A DNA stretch of 64,000 bases, from positions 4,259,104 through 4,323,103 of the forward strand of contig CANJKZ010000174.1 of assembly GCA_947471745.1 (NCBI GenBank), in the 5' to 3' direction. This document shows, piece after piece, positions 40,264 through 51,982 of this stretch. Each line of letters begins with the position of its first letter. The first letter of the stretch is position 1. The DNA comes from Closterium sp. Naga37s-1 (Eukaryota > Streptophyta > Zygnematophyceae > Desmidiales > Closteriaceae). The position numbers were made by a program, and so were the translations under genes. Under the pieces are notes generated by a model. That model saw nothing but the letters and a program-made list of their open reading frames with translations. It was not told where the DNA came from and did no database searches.

Positions 40264-40310
40264 GGCATCAACCCTAAACACCGTGAGGCAAGGTGTTTAG
40301 GGCTGATGCC
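40264..40310. other. 19-bp stem, 9-base loop hairpin
   Basis: GGCATCAACCCTAAACACC pairs with GGTGTTTAGGGCTGATGCC with one G.T position; the loop is GTGAGGCAA. The stem extends a few pairs outward. Could be a small-RNA precursor, a foldback element remnant or a terminator-like structure. Confidence 0.8.
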
Positions 40311-40737
40311 TCCCAAATGGCTTGTCATCCGAGTAGGTTTTAGTTTTGCCACTGGCCTCTATACTGAAACCAGGTAGACTTAGTATTTTTCCTTCTATAC
40401 GTCTGGTCGCGAAAAATGGGAAATTGCAATAAAAACTGCCCACGGGAATTGGGCGCGAGCGCGAAAAGAGTCACTGTCAAAGCCACTTCCGAAAGGAATC
40501 GAAAACGCGCAAACACGGCGGTCCATTTCCTCAAAGTCCGCTGACGAGTTGCGCTGCGCTGCTTTGATCGCAAAAAGTCCGCCAACAATGTGTGCTGAAG
40601 GCGGGAATGGCGGAAAGTGGCGACCAGATGGCCTGTGCGCGGGCAAGAGCCACCGCGTGCGAAATTGAGTCACGAACTGTTCGCAAGCAAGATAATCTGA
40701 CGGCTGAGCACAGCTATTTGGGATGATATGATATGGT

Positions 40738-40783
40738 CTGTGGATGTGGATGTGGATGTGGATGCGGATGTGGATGTGGATGT
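40738..40783. repeat. GTGGAT hexanucleotide repeat, about 7 copies
   Basis: One unit is GCGGAT. Confidence 0.9.
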
Positions 40784-41670
40784 CATTGTCATGACCCGAC
40801 ATCATCACCATGCGTCGTTCCCGAGGGCATTGACTTGTGTCAGACCACGGATTCAAATTTGAGTCAATTGTGAAGTCCACCAACCCGGCGCGACGTCGCT
40901 TTCATCCTCGTTTTCATATTTCAATCGCTGCCTGTCCACCAATGACACACATAATGGAATAGACACGAGCCCTTTCATAACTTGTCAACATTTATGGTAA
41001 CATTCTAAATGTTCCATACTCATCTAGTCACTCACCATCCCAATACACGCCATATATTGTATGTGCTACTCCATTTATTTATCATACGGTTAATGTGTTA
41101 GGATCCATAAGCCAGGAAACATAGGAGCTAGCATGGCGAGAGATATTGACGAGAGACATCAATCGATGGATGAGAAAATGTTACGAATAGTGAACGATGA
41201 AACATTACTGTACACTCCTGACAGTAGCAATCGAAGCATGCAGTACCGAGGCTGAAGACGAAAGGGGGGAAGTGACGCGAAGGGTCATACAGTTACGAAG
41301 CATCTGGACCGCCAAGGCAGATAGCATCAGGCAGCAGTAGTGGCGAGGATTCTGCCCGGACAGTTTCGTAACCGTCCGAAGTCGCACGGTTGGGTCTCGC
41401 TGCAATAAGGGAATGTACCCCTTAGAGTACATGGCTAGCCTAGGTCGATTCGTATTCCATTACTTATATCCGTGTATTTGCATGTTTTAATTATCTCGAT
41501 CATTTTACATCCACTCTAAATTGAGGTAAAGGGCCCACCACCACTACTCAGTCGTGTGCGAACCTTCCTGAGGTGATCCTAGGGACGATCAACTTCTGAT
41601 CGCAGTATGGTATGAGAGCGACTCGGGAATCCTTCGCACTGCCACCTCCGAAATCCTCGGCGAACGGAAA

Positions 41671-43194
41671 GTGGCGTCCGGCACACACTCGCATGTGAGA
41701 GTGGCCGGGGGATCCGGTGGTCAGACAAATCTGACGGCTGCACTGCAGCCCAATCCGGCTGTGACAAGCGAGGAAACGGCGACGATTGAAACTGCCGTCC
41801 TCGCACAACTGCTTCAGCGACTCACCAGCTTGGAGCAAGGACTCCAAAAATTGCGGAATGGCGACGCAGGAACTTCTTCCCAACCCTCTCAACCGACCTC
41901 GAATGGTCACAATACCGCCCCGCGCACCTTCTCCCTCGACACAAATGGCTCAACTCCCAAGACTCCTCGTCCCAGCGAAGAAGCAATTCTCTCTGCGCAA
42001 TCAAGGTTTTTGAGCATATAAAAAATAAAGACAAGTGTGTGTTTTGACGGCAGCGACTTCTATACGTGGAGCTTCGAGCTGGAGCTGCTGCTGCAAAACG
42101 CGCAGATATTCCACTATTTCGACGGGAGCTACTCGGGACCTGCTGAAGACACCGCTGACGCCCGGGCTCAGTACTACAACGAGTCACTAATCGCGTACGA
42201 CGTTCTGCTGCGGAACATGTCACCGGCGGAGCAATTGAGCATTCGATCGTACAAGACATCACCTGCTCCAGCCCACGACGCATGGCGCCACCTGAATGGC
42301 GTGTACCAACCGAAAGATTCGGTTCCGTCGAGCCATCTGCTCCAGCAGCTACTGGAAACAAAAATGGCCCCATGGGAGAAGGCCAACAGCTACATTAATC
42401 GCTGTCGGAGCTTACGCGATCAAATCGTGAAATTGGGAAGCAGTATTTCCGAAGAAATCTTCGTAAATATCGTGCTTCAAGGGCTCGGCCCAAAATGGCG
42501 GCCCTGCAAGGCGCTTCTTTGATAGCAGGGGGTCATCTTGGAGGCCGCCCTATGCGCCGCCCTTCTCGTCGAACAAAGGGATATGGATCAGCAACGACCA
42601 GCGCCACGACGAGACCGGGAACGCCTCGCCTTCTACGCCGACAACACAGAAGGGCGATGGCCGCGACGCCTTTACTGCAAGATTTGCATAATCTTCGGGC
42701 ACCTGGCAGATCGATGCAAGTTCGGATCTTGCCCTCGCCAGACCAATCCGAGCAACTGGTCCGGCCGACAAGACGCACGCAACGACACGCGTCAAGCCCA
42801 GGGGCATCAACCCCCATCGCGCAACCTGAACCCAACGGTTCAGCATCATCAGCAGCAGCAGCCGCCACAGAATGCCCCCGTCCGCAACGTCTTGGGCAAC
42901 ATGACTATGACAAGCGGGTCGCGTCGTCCCTGCGTGCGCACGCCGTCACCTGAGCCATCACGTCACCCAATCGGAGCGTTCTCGAACAACAATCCGTTCA
43001 GCCCACGCCACGATTTCAGCGACGACGACAGCCAAGACTGGTATCTCCCAGCCCCGCTGCTTGAAAGTCTCTTGCATGTACCTGATCAGCGGGCGGCTCC
43101 TATTGATTGGATCTTGCGCGAACAATTCCTCAAGTTTGACACACCGCACATCGTTACCCCGCGACTGGCGCTACAACACGTGGTACCTGGATAG
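41671..43194 (+). pseudogene. Element A gag and zinc knuckle
   Basis: Three frames in succession: 41671-42021 (linker and coiled stretch), 42037-42522 (gag core with FYTWSFELELLL and AWRHLNGVYQPKDS; UBN2-type gag) and 42538-43194 with a CCHC knuckle, CKICIIFGHLADRC. Stops or frameshifts separate them. At the right edge a +1 frame gives NTWYLDS, the start of the protease active site. Confidence 0.75.
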
Positions 43195-43328
43195 TGTCAA
43201 AATGTTTTAGTGCTCTTACGTTTGTGTAGGCTGTAGTGGGGTAGCCCATAAGGGGTACAACCCAATTAGGGTTAGTACTTGTACCCAACTCATTCATAGT
43301 TCATTCATTCTCGTTCAGTATTCTCACA
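43195..43328 (+). repeat. E1 5' LTR, 134 bp
   Basis: TGTCAAAATG...TATTCTCACA. Contains the inverted repeat GGGTACAA...TTGTACCC. Similar to the LTRs of E2 and E3. Confidence 0.85.
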
Positions 43329-43374
43329 TGGTTTCAGAGCAGGTCTTGTTCTAGGACCGATTTTTTTTTAGGGC

Positions 43375-44030
43375 CCACCACAGAGCGCTGCCCCATGAGT
43401 CGCGCTGCCCTGCCCCGCCGTGCCCTGCCTATTGCGCTGCCCTGCTGGCTGCCGTGCCGCCCTTAGCAGCCCGCACGTCGCCCTTTGCAGCACGCCGCGC
43501 CGCCCTTTGCAGCCCGCGCGCCGCCATTTGCAGCCTGCGCGCCGCCCGTTGCAACCCGCGCGCCGCCCTGCTGCTGCCCGCCCTGCCTTACCCGTGCGCA
43601 GCCCTGCTGGCCGCCGAGCCGCCCTTTGCAGCCCGCGCGCCGCCCTTTTGCAGCCCGCCGCGCCGCCATTTGCAGCCCGCGCGCCGCCCTGCTGCTGCCC
43701 GCCTTGCTGCGTGCAACCCTGCTGGCCGGCGCCCTGCTGCCCGCACAGCCCCGCTGCGCGCCGCCCCGTTGCTTGCGTCGCCCGGCTGCTGCCCACCCTG
43801 CTGTGCGCAGCCCTGCTGGCCGGCGCCCTCCTGCCTGCGCCGCCCTGCTACTGCCCGCCCTGCTGGCCGACGCCCTGCTGCCCGTGCGCCACCCTGCTGC
43901 CCGTGCGCCTCCCTGTTGGCAGTAGCACCGCCATGCCCTTCCCTGCGCACTCCTCTAGTGCTCTAGTGCTCGCGCGCTGCCCTACCTGTGGGCCGCCTTG
44001 CTAGCCGCGCGCCACCCTGCTCTGCCTGCT
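43375..44030 (+). repeat. E1 C-rich leader repeats
   Basis: Imperfect units such as GCGCGCCGCCCTTTGCAGCC and CGCCCTGCTGCCCG fill the space between primer site and gag ATG. They begin after the motif AGGGCCCACCAC, shared with the E2 leader. Confidence 0.8.
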
Positions 44031-47000
44031 ATGGCTTCTCTTAGTGTACTCACCTTTGATCATGAGGGCCGTCCGATCCAGTTCGATACGTGGCTCGACG
44101 ACTTACAGCTGTACCTATTGAGCGATTCTGGAGACAACGTTTCATTGTTTGACCACACGTCAAGAGCCTCTCTCGCCCCTCCCGACACAACTAACAGTGC
44201 GACTCGCTCACAGTGGCTTACTCGTGATGCAGCTGCTCGCTTAGCCGTTCGCAACCACCTGCCGTTAGCCAAACGCGCTCACTTTGGCCAGCACAAGACT
44301 GCTAAAGCCTTGTACAACGCTGTAGTCGCTCGTTACTCTTCCCCTGCCACTGCTGCTCTAGGTCGCCTTCACTTGCCCTATCTGTTTCCCGAGCAGTCAG
44401 CCTTTGCCTCAGTCGAGGACCTCGTTACCCACCTCCGCACTAGCGACGCTCGCTACCGCGCTGCCCTCCCAGCAGAGTTCCTTGACAGGAACCCGCCCCC
44501 GATGTACATCACCCTCTACTTCATAGTCACTCACCTCCCCGACTCTCTTCGCACAGTCAAGGACCACTTTCTCGCACTTGACTCCACAGACCTCACTCTC
44601 GACCTGCTCGAGAAGCACCTTCTTGCAGCTGAGACTAGCGTAGTCGCTGTAGGTGCTGCTCTTGGCACTCCTCGCACACCCTTCTTTGAGGGGTGTTCCC
44701 CCCCCCCCCCCTCTTGCCCCCTCCTACGCTTCTGCTGCTGCTGTTGACATCCTTGGTGCTGAGGATGTCAGGGCTGCTTCTGCTCTTAGTGGGAAGCGCC
44801 GCAGCAGCAAGGGCAAGGGTGGCAGGGGTGGTGGCGGTGGCAGCGGGGGTGGTGGTGGTGAAGGCAGTGGAGGCGGTGGAGGTGGCGGAGGTGGTGGCAG
44901 CGGTGGGAGTGGTGGCGGGAGTGGGGTCTTTGGTGGCGGTGGTGGTGGCGGCGGCAGAGGTGGCGGTCGGGGTGGAGCTGTTTAGGGGGGAGGTTCTGGC
45001 GGTGGCCAGAGGCAGCAGTAGCAGCGTCGGAGCGAGACCCCTACGCCTCAGCAGCTTCGTGAGTGGTTTGCTCAGCGTGGGGCGTCTGGGGGTAGTGTTC
45101 GCTGCCCGTATGTCATTTGCACGGGTGACCGTTCTGGTCAGACATGCAGTCTCAGCCACAACTACTGCGTGGCTCCCCGCTGCCTGTGCCTGCTCCTCAC
45201 ACTTAGGCGACTGAGTCCCTGACTGAGCGTCATGAGCCTAAGACTCGTGTTTCCAGCACCGCTGCTTCTCCCGCCCTGACGACGCTTGGCGCGCAGAGTT
45301 TGGTGACGAGGCTGGGCGCCCCCGCTGGTCAGAGCTGCTTAGGTCTGGAGTTGATATCTTTGCTCTTGACTATGATGCTATCCTTGCTGCCATGTATGCC
45401 TTGTCTGTTAATGCTGAGGGTGACTGTTACCTGTGTGTGCCGCCCGACCCAGGTATAGAGGCTGCTACTCTAGGTGCTAGTGAGTCTGGTACTCTCCCTG
45501 GTACTGCGCCTGCTGAGGCCTTGCACACCTTTACGCTTGACTCAAGTGTTTCCCGCTGTTTCTTTCGCGACAGTACCACCCTCACTCCACTCCCTACACC
45601 TGTTCCGGTCGGACTGGCCGACCCCTCAGTGGGCCCAGTTCTTGCCCGTTCCTCCACTGTCCTCCCGTGTCCGGCGGTTCCGTCCGGCTCACTATCAGGT
45701 CTTCACCTCCCCTCGTTCTCTACGAACTTGGTGAGTACCGCTGCCCTCCAGGATGCGATGGTCACTACCACCACTCATGGGGGGTCAGCGTGTGTCGATC
45801 TGCACATATACACGGAGGGGCCATCACCTGGCCACGTTCACCCGTCGGGCTCGGTCAAGTCTGTACACACTGACTACTGAGCCTCCTCAGGTAGTTGCGT
45901 CTGGTCAGGTGTCCGAGTCAGGTCCGGTAGCAGCCCCTTGCTCGTTTCGCCTCCTGTCGCACCAGACTCTCCTGTGGCACCACCGCCTTGGTCACCCCTC
46001 CCTGCAACGCCATCGTGGCATGCACTCTCGCCTCCTTGTTTCTGGTCTTCCCAGGTCTCTCCCTCCCCTCCCGCCCTTGCCTGCCCCGCCCTGCCTTCCT
46101 TGCGTCGAGGGGCGGCAGCACGCCACTCCTCACTCCTCCTCGTTTCCCCCGAAAACTGCTCCCCTGCAGACTCTCCACATGGAAGTGTGGGACCCAGCCC
46201 ACGTCAGTGGACAGGACCGCGAGCGCTACTTTCTGCTGGTTGTTGACGACTACACGTGCTACACCACGGTCTTCCGCGACTTTTGCGTCTCCGACCTCTT
46301 GCGCGACTTTTGTTGTGGGGAGGGCATCCTCCATTCGTTCACGCTTCCGGCCTTCCCGCAGCAAAATGGGGTTGCTGAGCGCCGCATTGGCTTAGTCATG
46401 GAGGTGGCTCGTACCTCCATTATCCATGTGGCTTTTCCCCGTTTTCTGTGGCCGTTTGCGGTCCGGTACGCTGCGCATCAGCTCAACTTCTGGCCCCGTG
46501 TCTCCTTGCCGGAGACCTCGCCTACACTGCGCTGGACGGCGAAGGTTGGCGATGCGTCGGTGTTCCGGGTCTGGGGTTCTCGTGCCTTTGTTCGCGATTC
46601 CTCCGCGGACAAGCTCTTCTCCCGCGCTATTCCCCGCGTCTTCCTTGGATTCCCCCCTGACGCGCCTGGCTGGCAGTTTTACCACCCCACCTCGCGCCGT
46701 GTCCTCCCCTCTCAGGACGTCACTTTTGACGAGTCGGTTCCCTTTTACCGTCTCTTCCCCTACCGCACTGCCCCTCTCCCCCCCCCACCGCTCTTCCTCG
46801 CTCCATGTCCCCCTCCGTTAGACCCCCCTCCCCCCTCAGGGTCCTGCTCCCTCACGTGGAGACCCTGGAGCTGGAGGCAATGGCGCTGGAGGCGCTGGAG
46901 CTGAAGGAGCTGGAGCTGGAGAACGTGGCGCTGGAAACGCTGGAGCTGGAGGCACTGACGCTGGAGGCGCTGGAGGTAGAGACTCTGGAGCTGGAGACAC

Positions 47001-49377
47001 TAGCGCTGGAGGCGCTAGAGCTAGAGGAGCTGGAGCTGGAGACCCTGGAGCTGGAGGCACTGGAGCTGGAGGCGCTGGAGCTGGAGGCACTGGAGTTGGA
47101 GACCCTGGAGCTGGAGGTGCTGGCACTGGGGGTGCTGGAGCTGGCGGTACTGGTGCTGGAGGCACTGTGCAGCGGCGCCCGTTTTTCGTTCCGCCGCCAC
47201 CGTCGTCTCTGCCGCCACCTGACTCGGTCCTTTGCCAGGTTCTTAGTCTCCCGTCTTCTACTGGCCTTCTTCCTAGCTTCCTGAGTCCACCGCCTCACCA
47301 GTCGCAGCCACAGTTACAGCCAAACTCCCCACTACCTGCTCCTTCTCCTTACGCTGAGCAGACAGACTCTTTTACAGAGCGTCGTGAGCCTGAGTCTCGT
47401 CCTGCCTCGCCTGTTTGCGCTGCTCGCACTGGTCATCGTGTTCCTCGTCCGCGTCCTCCTCCTGTCCCCGGCACTCACATTATGGCACTTCGTCCTTCCT
47501 CTGTTCCACTGCGAGTTCCCCTGCCGCCTCCTCCTGCGTCCTCTTCCTGCCATTCCTGACCCTGAGTCTGACTTAGCTCATGCTGCCAGTCCTACTGTCC
47601 CTCGTCTTCTAGCCACTATTGACACTGACCCTTCGTTTGAGTCCACTGCTGCGTCTGCCCTAGTTGCTGAGCTTGTTGAGTTTGCTGCCACCTGTCGTCT
47701 CGACTACGCCACTAATCTTGTTGCTGAGTCTGAGTCTGACTGACCTCCGTCCGTCGGGGATGAGTGTGCTCTTGGCACGGACGTCCTTGAGGATAGGCAG
47801 GAGGACTTTGAGTGTCTTGCAGCTGCTGTACCTCATCTCGTGGCCATGCTGCTTGCCCCTGAGGGAGACCCGGATGCACCAGACATCCCGACCCCGTGCT
47901 CTTACGCAGAGGCGATTACGGATCCCTACTCCTCTCAAAGGCAGACAGCCATGGATGCAGAGATGGCATCCTGGAAGTCCACAAGCACTTACGTCGACGG
48001 AGTTCCCCCTCCTTGGGCAAACATAGTCGATGGCATGTGGATATTCAGGGTGAAGCGGCCGCCAGGTTCTCCGCCTGCCTTCAAAGCTTGTTACGTTGCA
48101 CGAGGCTTCAGTCAGCGACAGGGAGTTGACTTCTTCCAAACCTTCTCCCCTACCCCGAAGATGACCACTCTTCGGGTTCTGCTGTACGTTGCCGCTCAGC
48201 GTGACTACGAGCTGCACTCTCTTGACTTCAGCACAGCTTTCTTACAGGGCAGCCTGCACGAGGAGATCTGGCTGCGCCGCCCACATGGCTTCACTGGGTC
48301 GTTTCCTGTAGGTACCCAGTGGAGCCTCCGGCGGCCAGTCTACATTCTCCGCCAGGCGTCTTGCGAATGGCATGACACACTGAGGATGACGCTTGCGGCT
48401 CTTGGGTTTGCTCCTTCGACTGCTGACCCGTCGTTGTTTCTGCGCACCGACACTTCGCTGCCGCCGTTCTACGTCCTCGTGTGCATCGACGACTTGGTCT
48501 TTGCCACTGCTGACACTGAGGCACTGGCCCTTGTGATGTCGGAGCTGCAGAAGAGACAAACCTGCACTGACCTGGGTGAGCTGCGCAGCTATCTTGGCTT
48601 GCAGATCACCCGGGACAGAGCACGGCACACCATCACCCTGACTCAGTCACACATGGTGCACCAGGTCCTTCAGCGCTTCGGCTTCCGGTACTCCTCGCCA
48701 CAGTCCACTCCTCTGCCTACCGGTCACTAACTCTCAGCTCCACCTTCGGACGAGTCCGTAGAGCCGAGTGGCCCATATCCAGAGCTTGTGGGCTGCCTCA
48801 TGTACCTGATGATTTGCACTCGACCTGGCCTTGCCTACCCTCTTAGCATCCTGGCACGCTACGTTGCGCCCGAGATACACTGACCAGAGCACTGGGAGGC
48901 CGCTAAGAGGATTTTGCGCTACTTGTGCAGTACATTAGGCATGGGGCTCGTGCTTGGAGGACGGGGTCCAGTTGTCCTCACTATACACGCAGACGCTTCT
49001 TTGGTTGACGACTTGGCTACCCAGCGGTCGTCACATGGCTACTCTTTCAGCCTTGGCTCCGGCTCTGTTTCCTGACGGTCTACACGCTCGTCTTCTGTTC
49101 TCAGTTCCAGTTGTGAGGCTGAGATCTACGCAGGGGCCATGGCTGCACAGGAGTGACGCTGGCTCACCTACCTGCTGACCGACTTGGGAGAGCGGCCTCG
49201 TTCTTCTCCAGTTCTGTACGTAGACAACAAGGCCATGATTGCCTTGTGTCAGGAGCACAGACTGGAGCACATCGCTCTGCGTTACTTCCTTGCTCAAGAG
49301 CTGCAGCAGCGTGGTCAGCTTCGTCTTGCTTACGTGGCCACTTGGGCCAACACTGCTGGTGATCATCAACGTCTCTG
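44031..49377 (+). pseudogene. E1 gag-pol, heavily mutated
   Basis: Gag starts MASLSVLTFDHEG (44031) and is broken by a poly-C run at 44699-44711. A Gly-rich segment follows, then a protease whose DSGAS motif reads DSSVS (about 45540). The integrase (LLWHHRLGHPSL, LLVVDDYT, QQNGVAERR) lacks the segment with the second catalytic Asp, between TTVF and DFC. A Gly/Ala repeat linker comes next, then reverse transcriptase 47840-48730 with CIDD in place of YVDD and RNase H with stops. Not functional. Confidence 0.85.
46855..47166 (+). repeat. CTGGAGCTGGAGGC linker repeat between integrase and RT
   Basis: About 20 imperfect 15-bp units. In the pol frame of relatives they encode Gly-Ala-Gly collagen-like repeats; in E1 the frame has shifted to Leu-Glu. 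Confidence 0.85.
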
Positions 49378-49512
49378 TGTGAGAAGGATTTGACGAAAGA
49401 ATGATTGAATTAGGAAATGAGAAGGGTACAAGTAGGAAACACATAAGTGTTGTACCCTCTAAGGACTACCCCACTACAGCCTAAACAGACTATAGTAAAT
49501 ATATGTTTGACA
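49378..49512 (-). repeat. E2 3' LTR, 135 bp
   Basis: TGTGAGAAGG...GTTTGACA on the + strand; the pair of 55372-55506. Next to it inside is a G-run (CACCCCC on the + strand), the likely polypurine tract. Confidence 0.95.
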
Positions 49513-49849
49513 CACCCCCATAGGCAAAGTGGGGGAGAACAAGGGGTCACAAGACCAGTCAAGAAAGACAAAGCAAACTCAGGGTGGATCACAAAGTCAC
49601 CACACAGTCTGAGCACAAGCAAAGGGCCAGAAGGCCAGTTCACATGCAGAGTTATATAAAGGAAAGTAAACAATACAGTGAACACAACCTAGCAAGTGTA
49701 AGCATGCAGGTATAAGTATATAGAGTACAGTACAAGCAGAGTCAAGAAGTCAACAAGTGAGGCACAGTAGGTACAAGGCCTAACACAGTACAGAAACGCT
49801 GATGATCACAAGGCTGAAGTGCCTTGGTGAAAACATCAGCAGTGTTGGC

Positions 49850-50530
49850 CTAAGAGGCCACGTAAGCAAGACGAAGCTGGCCACGCTGCTGCAACTCTCG
49901 AGCAAGGAAGTAGCGCAGAGCAATGTGCTTCGTTCTGTGCTCCAGTCTGTGCTCCTGACACAAGGCCAGCATGGCCTTGTTGTCGACGTACAGAACTGGA
50001 GGAGAACGAGGCGCCTCTCCCAAGTCGGTCAGCAGGTAGGTGAGCCAGCGAAGCTCCTGTGCAGCCATGGCCCCAGCGTAGATCTCAGCCTCGCAACTGG
50101 AGCTGAGAACAGAAGAAGAGCGGGTAGACCGCCAGGAGACAGAACCGGAGCCAAGGCTGAAGGTGTAACCCTGTGACGACCGCTGCGTAGCCAAGTCGTC
50201 AACCCAGGAGGCGTCAGCGTGACTAGTGAGGACAACTCGAGCCCGTCCTCCAAGCACGAGCCCCATGCCCGATGTACTGCACAAGTATCGCAACACCCTC
50301 TTCGCAGCATCCCAGTGCACCTTTCGGTGCCTGCCAGGAGCCACGTAGCGAGCCAGAAGGCTGAGAGGGTATGCGAGGTCAGGTCGTGTGCAAGTCATCA
50401 GGTACATGAGGCAGCCCACAAGCTCTGGATACGGGCCACTCGGCTCTATGGACTCGTCCGAAGGTGGAGCTGAGAGCGAGTGACCGGTAGGCAGAGGAGT
50501 GGACTGTGGCGAGGAGTAGGTGAAGCCGAA
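49850..50530 (-). pseudogene. E2 RNase H region
   Basis: Contains MTCTRPDLAYPLSLLARY, TSHADASW, SSSCEAEIYAG and VLYVDNKAM, then a stop after RLAYVAS. It is separated from the RT frame by an in-frame TAG just after SHMVQ. Confidence 0.8.
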
Positions 50531-50542
50531 GCGCTGAAGGAC

Positions 50543-51982
50543 CTACTGCACCATGTGTGACTGAGTCAAGGTAATGGTGCGCTGTGCTCTGTCCCGGGTG
50601 ATCCGCAAGCCAAGATAGCTTGTGAGCTCACCAAGGTCTGTGCACGTGTGTTTCTTCTGCAGCTCGGACTTCACGTGGGCGAGTGCCTCCGTGTCAGCAG
50701 TAGCAAAGACAAGGTCGTCTACGTACACAAGAACGTAGAACGGCGGCAGAGTAGCGTCAGTGCGTAGAAACAGAGAAGGGTCAGCAGTGGAAGGAGCAAA
50801 ACCAAGAGCAGCAAGAGTCGTCCTGAGCGTGTCGTGCCACTCACGGGGCGCCTGGCGGAGACCGTAGACTGGCCGCCGGAGGCTCCACTGGGTACCAGGA
50901 GGAAACGACCCAGTGAAGCCAGGTGGGCGGCGCAGCCAGATCTCCTCGTGCAGGCTGCCCTGTAGGAAGGCTGTGCTGAAGTCAAGCGAGTGGAGCTCGT
51001 AGTCACGCTGAGCAGCAACGTGCAGCAGTACCCGAAGAGTGGTCATCTTTGGGGTAGGGGAGAAGGTCTGAAAGAAGTCAACTCCCTGTCGCTGACTGAA
51101 GCCACGTGCAACGTAACGCGCCTTGAAGGCAGGTGGAGAACCCGGCGGCCGCTTCACCCTGAAGATCCACATGCCACTGACGATGTTCGCCCCAGGTGGG
51201 GGAACCTCGTCTACGTAGGTGCCTGTGGACTTCCAGGAAGCCATCTCTGCGTCCATGGCTGCCTGCCACTGGGAGGAGTAGGGACCCTCTATCGCCTCTG
51301 CGTAAGAGCGCGGGGTCGGGATGTCTAGTGCATCCGGGTCTCCCTCAGGGGCAAGCAGCATGGACACAAGATGAGGTGAAGCAGCTGCAAAGCACTCAAG
51401 GTCCTCCTGCCTGTCCTCAAGGACGTCCGTGCCAAGAGCACACTCACCCCCGACGGACGGAGGACAGACAGACACAGACGCAGACTCAGCAACAAGACTA
51501 GCGGCGTAGTCTAGGCGACAGGCTGCAGCAAAGTCAACAAGCTCAGCAACAAGAGCAGACGCAGCAGAGAACTCAAACAGGGGGTCAGTGACAGCAGTGG
51601 CCAGAAAGCGCGTGACAGTAGGACTAGCAGCACGAAGGGAGTCAGACTCCGGGTCCGGACCTTCAGGAAGAGAGGACGCAGGAGGATAGGGCAGAGGGAC
51701 ACGCTGTGGAGCAGTGGAAGGACGCAGAGTCACAGAGTGAGTGCCAGGGACAGGAGGAAGACGCGGACGCGAAACACGACCAGCGCGAACAGAACGGACA
51801 GGCGACGTAGAACGAGACGCAGGCGACACAGGACGCGACTCAGGCTCACGACGCTCCGTAAGACCTCTAGTCGGACCAGAGTAAGGAGAAGGACCAGGTA
51901 GCGGAGAGGCCGGCTGTAACTGCGACTGAGACGGGACAGGCGGTGGACTCAGGGAAGAGTCTCGTGCGCCAGAGGACGACAC
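50543..51982 (-). CDS. E2 reverse transcriptase frame
   Basis: Open for 479 codons: Pro/Ser-rich linker, then MWIFRVKRPPGSPPAFKARY, DFSTAFLQGSLHEEIW and YVDD at 50714-50725. It starts 34 bp before the gag-protease frame ends, in another phase, at the integrase deletion junction. Confidence 0.85.
   Translation of the reverse strand: MSSSGARDSSLSPPPVPSQSQLQPASPLPGPSPYSGPTRGLTERREPESRPVSPASRSTSPVRSVRAGRVSRPRLPPVPGTHSVTLRPSTAPQRVPLPYPPASSLPEGPDPESDSLRAASPTVTRFLATAVTDPLFEFSAASALVAELVDFAAACRLDYAASLVAESASVSVCPPSVGGECALGTDVLEDRQEDLECFAAASPHLVSMLLAPEGDPDALDIPTPRSYAEAIEGPYSSQWQAAMDAEMASWKSTGTYVDEVPPPGANIVSGMWIFRVKRPPGSPPAFKARYVARGFSQRQGVDFFQTFSPTPKMTTLRVLLHVAAQRDYELHSLDFSTAFLQGSLHEEIWLRRPPGFTGSFPPGTQWSLRRPVYGLRQAPREWHDTLRTTLAALGFAPSTADPSLFLRTDATLPPFYVLVYVDDLVFATADTEALAHVKSELQKKHTCTDLGELTSYLGLRITRDRAQRTITLTQSHMVQ

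Larger units (their letters stand above)
38961..41095. other. Intergenic, no gene recognised
   Basis: No convincing coding region on either strand. Contains the hairpin at 40264-40310 and the GTGGAT repeat at 40738-40783. Confidence 0.45.

Noticed and set aside
43420..44004. Arg/Pro/Ala-rich proteins in the E1 leader
   Set aside because: GC-rich repeat leader of a retrotransposon; frames overlap in several phases with no family match.
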